NCBI GenBank assembly: GCA_041695085.1
Contig: JBGFRO010000041.1
Span: 79,169-143,168 of the forward strand
Direction of reading: 5' to 3'
From: DYFT01 sp041695085
Lineage (GTDB): Bacteria; Bacteroidota; Ignavibacteria; UBA10030
DNA: 64,000 bases
Under the pieces are notes generated by a model, which saw nothing but the letters and a program-made list of their open reading frames with translations, had not been told where the DNA came from and made no database searches. Position numbers and translations under genes: made by a program. Positions 42,407-51,687 of this stretch are shown one piece after another; positions within the stretch are counted from its first letter, which is position 1, and each line of letters opens with the position of its first letter.

Positions 42407-44290
42407 TCAATTGGAAACGCGCTCTTGCACTAATCGCTCGCGCAACTGTCTCCCTGGCAGAAACTCAGGATCAATGGTCGTAACGAGTTCAAGCATCTCG
42501 AGGGCTTCGTCGATTTTTCCTTGATCCCGAAGGGCAAGGGCAGTGTAGCTGAGCATCTGGGAGTACTGGCTCTTGATTCCTTTTACGTCCTTGCTCATTT
42601 TTTTGGCATTTTTGAATTGAATTTTGGGTTTTTCAAGGGAGACTGTATCATTCGGCCCGGCCAGCCGGAACACCAATCCGGCCGGTATCCTCTTAAAATC
42701 AACGAGGAATTCCGGCTCAATCTCAGGTCCAACATAAACCGGCCTCATTTTGGACGCTTCCTTGATGAACGCTCTCATCATCTCAACGAAACGTGCTTCA
42801 ATAATGCGTGGATCATACGGCTCGTCTTTCTCAAATTTAGCTAACTGCACTAAAAACGCCTCAACCTGAGGTCGTGCCAGATCTATGAGCCATCTTTGGT
42901 AATCCCCTAAGTAGCGAAGATACCACGATCGCCGAAAGAGTTCTTTGTCGATGACAACAACATCTCGCCGGATATTCCGCATGGTCTGGAAATAGAGAGC
43001 TGGTGAGACGAAATAATCCCACTGATAACTCAAGACGACCGCATTGCTGTCGAGATTTTCAAGAATATTGAGCGTGTAGTCCCGTACCAACGTGTTATCC
43101 GACTCATCGACCGACGAGAAGTTTTGCGCTAGCTGCACGAACGGCAGAGCCAAAGCGGGCAGCCACAACCAACGCCGTTTCGCTCCAAGGTCGACCAGCC
43201 AGAAAATTCCAAACGATACGAAGACCCCAAGCGAGACATACGCAAGCAGGAAGTAAGAGTCGATGTCGTGAATATCGTAGTTGATTGAGTAGAGAAGACA
43301 TCCGACGAAAGCGATTCCCCAGAAGTACAACATCTCACGGTTCCTCACCCACAGCGCTGCGACACCGATCAAGGCCAAAGCGAGTCCCAACCAATGAATC
43401 TCATTATGAAGATTCTGTACGAAGTAGGAAAGCTGTCGGGAAGCACTCTCGAAGCCGGAGAAGATCCAACTTCGATACTGTTTACCCGAAACATGCCAGA
43501 GGAACCGCTCGAGATCTGTTGCATACCCCCAGTTAAGAGGTGGCCGTTGAACAGCTCTGAGGGGAAGAAGCAGATACACCGAGAGCCCAAGCGAGAAGAA
43601 CAATGCCAGTCTCGAACCAAGGTATAGTCGCTCCTTCGTATCTCGGAACGCTCGGAAGAACAATAATGTCAGAGCCGGTAGGATGAGCAGCGTTGTGAGA
43701 TGATTTGCGAAAGAAAGGCCAAGAACAAATGCCGCTAAGAAGAGGAAAGGTGAGAACTGTTGCGGGGTTTCGAGAGTCTCGAGAACCCCTCGCAACGCTG
43801 CATACAGTATAATCGACAACAGCATCAAGTGCAGCGCATAGACTTCGATGGAGGTTGACTGCATCCAGACCGTCGTTGAGAAACCGAGTGCGAGAGTACC
43901 TGTAACGGCGGCAAGCTTCGAACGAAGATCGTCAGAAATTGAGTCGGAAGATTTTCGAGTAATGCGTGGATTCGCGTTTCTCAGTAACAGCAAGATCGTC
44001 TTGAAGAAGAATACCATCCCGCTCCCGGTTAACATCGCAGCGAACGTATTGAGCCTAATGATCTCCTCCCCTCCCACCGGCAGCATTGTGACGATGCGAC
44101 CGACTATGGAAAAGAGGGGATAACCGGTCGGATGAGCAACCCCCAGCGTCCCAGCCACTGCGGCAAGTTCTCCGCTATCGATGAAGGAAACGGTGGGGCA
44201 CATCGTCGTCAGATAGATCGTGAGGAGGATGAGCCCACAGAGAAACGCTACGACGTTTTCTTGAAGAAGGAACTCCCTGATTCTTTTCAT
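42407..44290 (-). CDS. DUF2723-family multi-span membrane protein
   Basis: Inner-membrane protein of 627 residues, about ten to twelve hydrophobic segments in residues 10-390 and a soluble C-terminal part (about 400-627). The N-terminal motif CPTVSFIDSGELAAVAGTLG, then GVAHPTGYPLFSIVGR, is diagnostic of the DUF2723 family found mostly in the FCB group. The Asp in the first periplasmic loop resembles that of GT-C glycosyltransferases and some members are thought to be protein O-mannosyltransferase-like; a glycosyl-transfer role is inference. The C-terminus looks TPR-like (AEALEMLELVTTIDPEF-type helix pair). It overlaps the glnE stop by four bases, so is co-translated with glnE, though no functional link is obvious. 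Confidence 0.85.
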   Translation of the reverse strand: MKRIREFLLQENVVAFLCGLILLTIYLTTMCPTVSFIDSGELAAVAGTLGVAHPTGYPLFSIVGRIVTMLPVGGEEIIRLNTFAAMLTGSGMVFFFKTILLLLRNANPRITRKSSDSISDDLRSKLAAVTGTLALGFSTTVWMQSTSIEVYALHLMLLSIILYAALRGVLETLETPQQFSPFLFLAAFVLGLSFANHLTTLLILPALTLLFFRAFRDTKERLYLGSRLALFFSLGLSVYLLLPLRAVQRPPLNWGYATDLERFLWHVSGKQYRSWIFSGFESASRQLSYFVQNLHNEIHWLGLALALIGVAALWVRNREMLYFWGIAFVGCLLYSINYDIHDIDSYFLLAYVSLGVFVSFGIFWLVDLGAKRRWLWLPALALPFVQLAQNFSSVDESDNTLVRDYTLNILENLDSNAVVLSYQWDYFVSPALYFQTMRNIRRDVVVIDKELFRRSWYLRYLGDYQRWLIDLARPQVEAFLVQLAKFEKDEPYDPRIIEARFVEMMRAFIKEASKMRPVYVGPEIEPEFLVDFKRIPAGLVFRLAGPNDTVSLEKPKIQFKNAKKMSKDVKGIKSQYSQMLSYTALALRDQGKIDEALEMLELVTTIDPEFLPGRQLRERLVQERVSN

Positions 44291-47169
44291 TGTGAAGAAG
44301 ACTTGAGCCGTCGCAATGTCTTAAGAAGAAATGCGCGATTCTCTTTCTGAAATCGTCGAACAAGTTCTTTCAACCGCTTCGCCGATCCCAATCCCAAACC
44401 TGCAGCAATTGCCTGAGCGCGCAGCGAATCGGCAGGAACCACAAACTCGTTGGACTCGGCATTGATGCGGATCAACGTCTCGAGCGACCGAAACACCGTC
44501 AGCCGCCTTCGAAGATCCCGAACCTCCGCTTGGGTGAGAAGTCGGAGACGGTTGAACTCGTCGAGCTGTTCAAAACTATTCGGCGGGAATTCATCCGCGC
44601 CGCGAGCGCATTTCCACAACGCTATGGATTGAAGGGCGAACTCGATGTCGATGAGCCCTCCACGCGAAGTCTTCAGATTCGACCGGGTCCGCTCGCCGCT
44701 CCGTTCCTTCTCTATCTTCTTTTTCATCTGACGAATTTCACGCGTCCAGCCATCTGGTAAGCCTCTCCGGACGATTTCGTCTCGAAACATTTGAAGTATG
44801 CGTCGGCCAAATCCTGAATCACCGCCGACCATGCGGGCTTTTTGGAGCGATTGAAGTTCCCACAACGATGCTCGTGATCGAAGGTAGTCTCTATAATAGA
44901 TGAAATCTGTCGCCAGAGGTGAACTCTTGCCTTCGGGCCGGAGACGGAAATCGACTTCGTACACTCCGCCTACCTGATCGATAAATCTCTGAACCGCTCT
45001 GTTCGACCGTTTGGCAGATTCATCCCCCCTTCCTTCATACACGAAGATCAGATCAAGATCGGAACCAATGGTTATTTCCCTTCCCCCGAACTTACCGAGG
45101 GCCACGAACGCAAAAAGAACACCTTTTTGAGTAAGACCCACCTCCTCATCGATTGATTCTCCTGATCGCTTCACGACATATTCGGCCAAAGATGAAAGAT
45201 TCGCGAGCATCGTTGGCAGGTCGTCCAATCCCATCAACCAGCGCAGAATGTATTTGAATTCGTTATACTTTCGTAATCGAAGAAGATCGTTCTCTTGAAA
45301 GAATTCCCATCCACGCGGCGGAGCGAGAACTTCCTCGGTTCGACCAACAAGCGTCTCAAAAAGAAGGGGCTCCTGCGCAAGAAGTTCCGACAATTTCGAC
45401 GATCGAGAACAGATCACAATCAATAACTCCAGCAGTTTGGCGTGCCGGACCGATTGGGCAAGTGTTCTTCTGATCGGTGTGGAGGTGGCAAGATGAAGAA
45501 AGTTACGCACAGCCCAATCGCCGGCACCAAACTGTCGGCAGAGCTCAACAAAAGAACGGAGTCGCTTCGAAACACGGAGCTCTTCAAGCTCCCGTGCGAT
45601 CGAGACGAGTGCCTCTGCGGTCTGCTCCGGTTCTTTGAAACCCAGACGACGTAGGGCAGGAGGAGAGAGCAGTTGTTCTGTCGATTCAACAGATACGTCT
45701 TTTTTGTCCCCTCGATCCGAACCACCGTGGAACAATACATCAAAGAGTTGCCGCACTCCACACCGATGTTTTTGCAGCGTCCGTTCGAATGTCTTGGCGG
45801 AACTGAATCCGAGCTGGCGCGCAAGCACGGCTTTCTCCTCTGCCGATTCCGGCAACGAGTGTTTTTGAAGACCGTGAAGGAGCTGCAGTCGGTCTTCTAC
45901 GGTGCGAAGAAACCTGTATGCTGAAGCAAGCAACCGATCCTCCTCGTCGTTGAGGATTCCTGCAGCGGCGAGCGTCGAGATGCCGGACAGCGTTGATTGC
46001 TGACGGAGTTCGTGACGCGATCCGGCGTGAGCCATCTGAAGCGCCTGAACGATGAATTCTATGTCACGAATCCCCCCACTCCCCAGCTTTACGTTCTCTT
46101 CCCCGCGGAGATAATCTTCAATCTTTGCCTTGATGCGCGCGATTTCTTCGAAGGGACTTCCCATCAGACTTTTCGGATAGATGAAGGGCTCCAGAGTACG
46201 GAGCCAACGCTCCCCCACTTCTTCATTACCCGCAACGATGCGTGCTTTGAGGAGCATTTGTCGCTCCCACAGCTCTCCCCGCGTTTCGTAGTAGGAAAGA
46301 TATCCGCTAATCGGGAGCGCGAGCGGACCGGATTTTCCCTCCGGCCGCAATCTCATATCGACCCTGTACAAATGCCCCTCATTCGTGTGCTCACTGAGTC
46401 TTCTTATCACAAATTCCGCCAACCGGTTATAGTACTCAAACGATGAACCGATCCTTCCAAAGTTCGTGCTCCACTCTTCATCGCGATCGTAGACAAACAT
46501 GAGGTCGATATCGGAACTGAAATTCAACTCTCCACCTCCTAATTTTCCCAATCCGATGACTGTGAATTCACCGCGTCGTTCAATTCCAACGGTTTCGTAA
46601 AAGTATCGCTCACCCAGCTCCAGAACCGTCCCAACGATAACGTCTGCCAGCGCAGCCAACTCGGACGACGTCTGCTGCACGTTTGCCTCTCCTAGAATCG
46701 CCCTCGTGCCGATGCGAAGCAATTCCCGCCGCTGAAGCCGCTTCAGACTGTCAAGTTTCCGTTCCAGGCGTTGAAACACTATTACGGCATCCAGAGCATC
46801 ACGAGTCAATTCTTCTTTCGATTTCGCCCTTCGCAACACATCCGGGGAAGTGAGCCACGTAAGAAGTTCAGGATGTCGGACGAGAATATCCGCGAGAAAT
46901 TGGGATTGGGAAAAAATCTGTGCTGCCGTGTCAAGCAGGAAGGGATGGGCGAGGAACTCTCTCAACGTAGCCGACGCAAATCCGGCCGCCAAATAGCGAT
47001 GCAGGTTAACAAGTCCGCGGCGGGGATGTGGCGTGGTGCGCAGAACACGTCGGACCTGGTTTACCACTGCGCGCGGCGACAACGAAGCTTCCGCTGCCAA
47101 CACGCCGAGTCTTTGATAAAGGGCTTCGAGTGAAGAGTCGAGTGAGTGGAATTCTTCCGTAGATGCCAT
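44287..47169 (-). CDS. glnE: Glutamine synthetase adenylyltransferase/deadenylase
   Basis: Bifunctional enzyme, 960 residues, that adds AMP to and removes it from glutamine synthetase according to PII signals. Two GlnE/nucleotidyltransferase halves are present: GLGKLGGGELNFSSDIDLMF (near residue 210-230) and ALGKFGGREITIGSDLDLIF (near 690-710), each with the DxD pair. Helical GlnD-like linker regions follow each, and the first half also has the RLRPEGKSGPLALP motif, repeated as RLRPEGKSSPLATD in the second. Both active sites look intact. No glnA or glnB lies in the window. It is followed by the overlapping DUF2723 gene. Confidence 0.95.
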   Translation of the reverse strand: MASTEEFHSLDSSLEALYQRLGVLAAEASLSPRAVVNQVRRVLRTTPHPRRGLVNLHRYLAAGFASATLREFLAHPFLLDTAAQIFSQSQFLADILVRHPELLTWLTSPDVLRRAKSKEELTRDALDAVIVFQRLERKLDSLKRLQRRELLRIGTRAILGEANVQQTSSELAALADVIVGTVLELGERYFYETVGIERRGEFTVIGLGKLGGGELNFSSDIDLMFVYDRDEEWSTNFGRIGSSFEYYNRLAEFVIRRLSEHTNEGHLYRVDMRLRPEGKSGPLALPISGYLSYYETRGELWERQMLLKARIVAGNEEVGERWLRTLEPFIYPKSLMGSPFEEIARIKAKIEDYLRGEENVKLGSGGIRDIEFIVQALQMAHAGSRHELRQQSTLSGISTLAAAGILNDEEDRLLASAYRFLRTVEDRLQLLHGLQKHSLPESAEEKAVLARQLGFSSAKTFERTLQKHRCGVRQLFDVLFHGGSDRGDKKDVSVESTEQLLSPPALRRLGFKEPEQTAEALVSIARELEELRVSKRLRSFVELCRQFGAGDWAVRNFLHLATSTPIRRTLAQSVRHAKLLELLIVICSRSSKLSELLAQEPLLFETLVGRTEEVLAPPRGWEFFQENDLLRLRKYNEFKYILRWLMGLDDLPTMLANLSSLAEYVVKRSGESIDEEVGLTQKGVLFAFVALGKFGGREITIGSDLDLIFVYEGRGDESAKRSNRAVQRFIDQVGGVYEVDFRLRPEGKSSPLATDFIYYRDYLRSRASLWELQSLQKARMVGGDSGFGRRILQMFRDEIVRRGLPDGWTREIRQMKKKIEKERSGERTRSNLKTSRGGLIDIEFALQSIALWKCARGADEFPPNSFEQLDEFNRLRLLTQAEVRDLRRRLTVFRSLETLIRINAESNEFVVPADSLRAQAIAAGLGLGSAKRLKELVRRFQKENRAFLLKTLRRLKSSSQ

Positions 47170-47178
47170 GCGAAGGCA

Positions 47179-47184
47179 ATTATA
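47179..47184 (-). promoter_or_regulatory. TATAAT box just upstream of glnE
   Basis: A perfect TATAAT on the minus strand ends 9 bases before the glnE ATG, with no recognisable -35 at 16-18 bp. If used, transcription would start within a few bases of the start codon, giving a leaderless or nearly leaderless message. No SD is visible. Confidence 0.3.
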
Positions 47185-47222
47185 GCAAAAAACGAGATGA
47201 GATTCCGTGCTGAACTGACTTC

Positions 47223-47592
47223 GCTTAAATCCGATTTAGAGAGTCGTGAGAACTTAGGTAGAGCAAGCGGGAGGATGTCGAAATCACGGCACGCGGGCTG
47301 AAAAGCGATGGCGTGCGTTCAATTCTTGGCGCACTCCCGTGTCACGTCCATCACCTTCTTCCGCAGATGCGCCAAGAATTGTGGGTGGTGCGGAGGAAGA
47401 GCCATCGCGTGCGTTTGATTTCGGCACGTTTTCTTTTGTGCCACTTTTCTTTTCCGAAAAGAAAAGTGGCGAGAGGATTCTCGCGTTGCGGGTTCTGACG
47501 TTCACCTCTGCGGTGAAGAAGAGTGTGTCCATTTCGAACGGATGTAGTTCTGCGAACCTACGACAGAACACGCCTCTATGTCGGAATTAAGG
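47223..47592 (+). mobile_element. MITE-like repeat element, copy B (about 370 bp)
   Basis: Nearly identical to copy A without the nested insertion. Ends GCTTAAATCCGATTTAGAG (47223-47241) and the reverse complement of 47574-47592 (CCTTAATTCCGACATAGAG) form imperfect terminal inverted repeats. GACTTC occurs at 47217-47222 and 47592-47597, an apparent target duplication. The long-armed hairpin lies at 47320-47333 with 47368-47381. It sits between the divergent glnE and EthD-like genes. No transposase. Confidence 0.75.
47440..47470. repeat. Copy-specific hairpin of element B
   Basis: Perfect 15-bp arms GCCACTTTTCTTTTC (47440-47454) and GAAAAGAAAAGTGGC (47456-47470) around one base. The flanks (CGTTTTCTTTTGT before; a GAG-GGATTCTCGCG block after) are the same as those around the different 138-bp block in copy A. 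Confidence 0.7.
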
Positions 47593-47605
47593 ACTTCCCT
47601 CCACC

Positions 47606-47634
47606 TTGCTTCTCTTCACGTGATGCTCTATATT
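47606..47634 (+). promoter_or_regulatory. Promoter of the EthD/crotonase gene set
   Basis: TTGCTT (47606-47611), 17-bp spacer, TATATT (47629-47634) followed by TG. It lies 14 bp beyond the right end of element B and about 48 nt before the ATG at 47682. Confidence 0.6.
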
Positions 47635-47681
47635 TGTCCGTCCTTGAACCGTCCACCACGCTTCCGGAGCGATCGATCCTT

Positions 47682-48011
47682 ATGGTCAAACTCATTGCAC
47701 TTTACAAAACGCCTCCCGACCCAAAAGCATTCGACGAACATTATTTTGGCATCCACACGCCGCTTGTCAAAAAATGGCCGGGCCTTCGCAAGCTTGAAAT
47801 CGCAAAGATCACCGGCGCTCCGATCGGCGAGCCGAAGCACTATCTGATCGCTGAAATGTACTTTGACAATGCTGAAGCCATGCAGCGAGCGCTCGCATCG
47901 CCCGAAGGCAAAGCAGCCGCACGGGATGTGATGGAATTCGCGGGAAACCTCATCACGATGTTCTACGCCGAGGTAAACGAGGAGTCGGCGACAACGACAT
48001 TTCAAGATTAA
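47682..48011 (+). CDS. EthD-family small protein
   Basis: 109-residue protein of the dimeric alpha/beta-barrel EthD family. MVKLIALYKTPPDPKAFDEH, then YFGIHTPLVKKWPGLRKLEI, is the usual start, with the conserved HxPL-type His. The start at 47682 is downstream of a good promoter; the frame further up runs through the repeat element and is rejected. EthD-like proteins often accompany degradation genes, and here it leads the crotonase set; its reaction is unknown. Confidence 0.8.
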   Translation: MVKLIALYKTPPDPKAFDEHYFGIHTPLVKKWPGLRKLEIAKITGAPIGEPKHYLIAEMYFDNAEAMQRALASPEGKAAARDVMEFAGNLITMFYAEVNEESATTTFQD

Positions 48012-48098
48012 GGGAACCGGCATCACGTGCCGTGCGGGATCATCCGCCACACAAATTCGCATCAATCAATTCACCGCTCACGTTCTACCCACCGGAAC

Positions 48099-49007
48099 AT
48101 GACCATGGAAAAGTACTCCGGCCGACCTTCGAGCAGTTTCCGCTTCAAAAGTATTCTCTATGAAAAGAGAGAGTGGATTGCGACTGTCACCATCAACCGG
48201 CCGCGCGTCCATAATTGCCTGAACCTCGAGACGCTTCGTGAATTGGGTGAAGCCTTCCTCGATGCATCGTGGGATGACGAGATGGCAGTTGTCGTCGTGA
48301 CCGGCGCTGGCGACAAAGCGTTCTGTACGGGGGCAGATTTGAAGGAATGGAAGGAAGATTTTCTCCCCCGGCCAAACGACTTTTATAAATGGATGGGAGC
48401 GTTCATTGAAACGTTCGAGCGACTGCGGAACATCGGGAAGCCGACGATTGCGCGATTGAACGGCATGGCCGTGGGCGGCGGGAACGAACTGCAAATGTCG
48501 TGCGACCTCGCCATTGCCGCAGAGGATGTGTCTATCCGCCATGTGGGAACAGAGCATGGTTCCGTTCCGGCGGCTGGTGCAGCACAATGGCTCCCCCTCA
48601 TCGTGGGCGATCGGCGCGCACGGGAGATCCTCTTTTTATGCGAGCAGATTTCCGCACGAAAAGCCCTGGAGTGGGGATTGGTCAATGAAGTTGTACCTCG
48701 CAAAGAGCTGGACGCAGCCGTCGAGCGCATGTGCAAGAAACTCATCAGGAAGTTACCCGAGTGCACACGGTATACAAAGCAACAGCTCAATTTCTGGCGA
48801 GAGTTTTCATGGCATATGACGATCGGTCACGTCAAGGATTGGTTGACCGTTCACACTGCTGCGCCGGAAATTGTAGAAGGAATCAACGCCTTCAACGAAA
48901 AGCGCCCAATCGATTACGAGAAGATTCGACGCCAAATGGCAGAGGCCGGTTCAGCGCGACCGCAATTCGGAAAGACCAAACGACTCAAACGGACGCGCTC
49001 GCATTAA
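48099..49007 (+). CDS. Enoyl-CoA hydratase/isomerase family protein (divergent)
   Basis: Crotonase-fold enzyme, 302 residues, about 40 longer than the next one. Oxyanion-hole elements AFCTGADLKEW and GMAVGGGNELQMSCDLAIAA are intact; the first catalytic Glu (GGNEL) is present and a Glu near VGTEHGSVPAAGA probably serves as the second. The C-terminal part (CTRYTKQQLNFWREFSWHMT; HVKDWLTVHTAAPEIVEGI) is unlike standard hydratases and ends in a basic tail. Start at 48099 gives MTMEKYSG. It may act on a bulky or cyclic acyl-CoA, which is inference. Confidence 0.85.
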   Translation: MTMEKYSGRPSSSFRFKSILYEKREWIATVTINRPRVHNCLNLETLRELGEAFLDASWDDEMAVVVVTGAGDKAFCTGADLKEWKEDFLPRPNDFYKWMGAFIETFERLRNIGKPTIARLNGMAVGGGNELQMSCDLAIAAEDVSIRHVGTEHGSVPAAGAAQWLPLIVGDRRAREILFLCEQISARKALEWGLVNEVVPRKELDAAVERMCKKLIRKLPECTRYTKQQLNFWREFSWHMTIGHVKDWLTVHTAAPEIVEGINAFNEKRPIDYEKIRRQMAEAGSARPQFGKTKRLKRTRSH

Positions 49008-49041
49008 AACCTTCGTACACCTTCTACCTTCCCTTCAACGT

Positions 49042-49815
49042 ATGGCTTACGAACACTTGCTGATCACAAAGGAATCGGGGTATGCGCTCATCCAATTCAA
49101 CCGTCCCGAGGTGCTCAACGCGCTCAATATCAAATTGATGTCAGAACTCGTGGACGCGCTGGAGGAGTTGGACAAAGATCCCGAAGTCCGCTGCGTCATT
49201 CTCACCGGCAACGAGAAAGCCTTTGCAGCGGGAGCAGACATCAAAGAGATGGCAGATGCCTCCGCCATGGAAATGCTGCAGCGCGATCAATTTGCCCGGT
49301 GGGATAGAATCCGAAAGATCAAAAAGCCGCTCATCGCCGCCGTCAGTGGTTTTGCGCTTGGAGGAGGATGCGAGTTGATGATGACGTGCGATATGGTTAT
49401 TGCTTCCGAAACGGCGAAGATCGGTCAACCGGAAATCAACATCGGCGTGATGCCCGGAGCGGGAGGAACACAACGCCTGACGCGTGCGGTCGGCAAAGTA
49501 AAAGCAATGGAAATGGTGTTGACAGGAAAACCCATCTCGGCCCAAGAAGCGTTGCAGTGGGGATTGGTCAACAAGGTTGTGCCGGTTGAATATTATCTGC
49601 AAGAAGCCAAAGAGCTCGCGAAGGAGATCGCCTCCAAAGCTCCGATGGCCGTCAAGCTTGCCAAAGAGTCTGTCCTCAAATCATTCGATACAACGATCGA
49701 GGGGGGATTGGAGTTCGAACGAAAGAATTTCTATTTACTCTTCGCAAGCGAGGATCAGAAGGAAGGAATGAAGGCGTTCATCGAGAAGAGGAAACCGGAG
49801 TGGAAGGGGCAATAG
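49042..49815 (+). CDS. Enoyl-CoA hydratase (short-chain type)
   Basis: Adds water to trans-2-enoyl-CoA; 257 residues, family length. Both catalytic glutamates are visible: Glu111 (GGGCELMMTCD) and Glu131 (IGQPEINIGVMPGAGGTQRL). FAAGADIKEM forms the oxyanion loop. It most resembles the Crt/PaaF/EchA group. Gap of 34 bp to the previous crotonase, 18 bp to the next. Confidence 0.93.
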   Translation: MAYEHLLITKESGYALIQFNRPEVLNALNIKLMSELVDALEELDKDPEVRCVILTGNEKAFAAGADIKEMADASAMEMLQRDQFARWDRIRKIKKPLIAAVSGFALGGGCELMMTCDMVIASETAKIGQPEINIGVMPGAGGTQRLTRAVGKVKAMEMVLTGKPISAQEALQWGLVNKVVPVEYYLQEAKELAKEIASKAPMAVKLAKESVLKSFDTTIEGGLEFERKNFYLLFASEDQKEGMKAFIEKRKPEWKGQ

Positions 49816-49833
49816 ATCACAGGAATTAACTTC

Positions 49834-50634
49834 TTGAAGACGATGGCTGACTACCAAGCAGTACGCCTCTCACTTACCGACGCCGTCCTGACCATCACCC
49901 TTCATCGACCGGAGGTCTACAATGCCTTGAACGAGCAGATGAAGAAAGAATTGAACGACGCGTTTAAGGAAGCAGAGAGGGACGCAAGCGTCCGATGCAT
50001 CGTTCTCCGTGGTGCCGGCGAGAAAGCGTTCTGTTCGGGTCAAGACCTCAAAGAACATGCAGGTAGGTCGGAACGCCGCTCGTTGAAGGAGTCGTTGGAC
50101 AAGAGCTACAATCCCCTCATTCGGAAAATTCGCTCAATCGAAAAACCGGTCATCGGTATGATCAACGGTGTCGCCGCGGGGGCTGGATTAAGCATCGCTC
50201 TCGCATGCGACATGCGTACGATGGCTGAGCACGCGAAACTCATCGAAGTGTTCATCCGCATCGCGCTCGTGCCCGATTCGGGCTCACATTGGTTCTTGCC
50301 GCGTTTAGTTGGGATCGCCAAGGCTTTTGAATACGCCGCGCTGGGAGATGATATCGCGGCCGAAGAAGCGGAGCGCGTGGGATTGGTCAACAAGGTCGTC
50401 CCCGCCTCTGAGCTTGAATCAACAACGATGGATCTTGCTCGACGTCTATCCCAAGGCCCGACGAAGTCCATCGGGCTCATCAAACGCACACTCAACAAGG
50501 CCCTTGTCTCGGATCTCGATTCTCTCCTCGATTATGAAGCGATGATACAGGAGATCGCTTCCCTTACAGAAGATCACAAGGAAGGTGTCAATGCTTTCCT
50601 TGAAAAACGAGCTGCACAATTCAGAGGACGATGA
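49834..50634 (+). CDS. paaG: PaaG-like enoyl-CoA hydratase/isomerase
   Basis: Crotonase of 266 residues. FCSGQDLKEH and GVAAGAGLSIALACD match PaaG-type isomerases: the first Glu is lost (GAGLS) and Asp148 (LVPDSGSHWFLPRLVG) takes the active-site place. PaaG isomerises the ring epoxide or shifts double bonds in phenylacetyl-CoA breakdown; whether that is the substrate here is unknown, since no paaABCDE or paaZ is in view. Start taken as TTG at 49834 (AGGAA eight bases upstream); ATG at 49843 is the alternative. Confidence 0.8.
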   Translation: MKTMADYQAVRLSLTDAVLTITLHRPEVYNALNEQMKKELNDAFKEAERDASVRCIVLRGAGEKAFCSGQDLKEHAGRSERRSLKESLDKSYNPLIRKIRSIEKPVIGMINGVAAGAGLSIALACDMRTMAEHAKLIEVFIRIALVPDSGSHWFLPRLVGIAKAFEYAALGDDIAAEEAERVGLVNKVVPASELESTTMDLARRLSQGPTKSIGLIKRTLNKALVSDLDSLLDYEAMIQEIASLTEDHKEGVNAFLEKRAAQFRGR

Positions 50635-50827
50635 TGTAAAGACTTGTCCAAGGTTTCTCCCCTCTCCATTGTTCCAAATCACGTCGTTCGGGGAACATCT
50701 CCTCCTCATTTCTTCAACAAGCTGGTGCTTCTACACATTTTTGGTGACAATCTCACCGAGTATTGTTTTTCACCCCTCATTTCTGTAAGTTCTCGCACAT
50801 TTTCAACAGCTCTCCGCACTCGATTCA

Positions 50828-51685
50828 ATGATCAAACATCTCGGCGTCGTCGGCGCGGGCACGATGGGAGCGGGCATCGCTCAAGTTGCCGCACTGGCCA
50901 ATATTGAAGTCGCCCTCTACGATATCAACGACACGGTCCTTCGGCAGGCGTTCGAACGGATCAAAGCCGATCTGAAGAAGGGGATTGAGAAGGGAAAACT
51001 AACAAAAGACCAAATAGAAGCCGCCCTGGATCGAATTCATCCCCGAACACATCTCGCGGACTTACGTCACAGCGAACTCGTGATTGAAGCCGTTATCGAA
51101 GACCTGCGCGTCAAGAAAGACCTATTCAAACACCTCGAAGCGGATACGCGCCCCTCAGCGATCCTCGCATCCAATACTTCATCCTTTTCAATTACATCGA
51201 TCGCTTCGGCAGTCAAACGCCCCGAACGGGTTATCGGCATGCACTTCTTCAATCCACCCCACGTGATGAAACTCGTTGAGGTCGTTCGCGGTCATCGCAC
51301 CTCCGAGGAGGTAATGCGCCGGACAATCGAAATTGTAGGCCAGCTGTCGAAAACGGCTGTCGTCTCAAAAGATCGTCCCGGCTTCATCGTCAACAGGGTT
51401 GCTCGTCCATTCTATGGCGAGGCGTTAAGACTCCTCGGCGAGGGTGTCGCCGACATCGAGCAGATCGACAAGATCGTCAAGCTGGAAGGAGGTTTTCCGA
51501 TGGGTCCTTTCGAGCTGATGGATTTGATCGGGCTCGATGTCAATCTTGCCGTCACACAATCGGTGTACGAGCAGTATTTCGGCGATCCGCGTTACCGGCC
51601 ACATCCCATCCAGAAGCAAATGGTGGAGTCCGGACTTCTTGGCCGCAAGACAAAGCGCGGATTTTATTCGTACGAGGAACAGTGA
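50828..51685 (+). CDS. 3-Hydroxyacyl-CoA dehydrogenase (PaaH/Hbd type)
   Basis: NAD-dependent oxidation of 3-hydroxyacyl-CoA; 285 residues, complete. GAGTMG at 9-14 binds NAD. Ser118 region (ASNTSS), His139 (GMHFFNPP) and Glu151 (KLVEVV) are the catalytic residues. The C-terminal dimer domain contains GFIVNRVARPFYGEALRLL. The next gene overlaps its stop. With the two hydratases and the thiolase it completes a beta-oxidation turn. Confidence 0.94.
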   Translation: MIKHLGVVGAGTMGAGIAQVAALANIEVALYDINDTVLRQAFERIKADLKKGIEKGKLTKDQIEAALDRIHPRTHLADLRHSELVIEAVIEDLRVKKDLFKHLEADTRPSAILASNTSSFSITSIASAVKRPERVIGMHFFNPPHVMKLVEVVRGHRTSEEVMRRTIEIVGQLSKTAVVSKDRPGFIVNRVARPFYGEALRLLGEGVADIEQIDKIVKLEGGFPMGPFELMDLIGLDVNLAVTQSVYEQYFGDPRYRPHPIQKQMVESGLLGRKTKRGFYSYEEQ

Positions 51686-51687
51686 GC

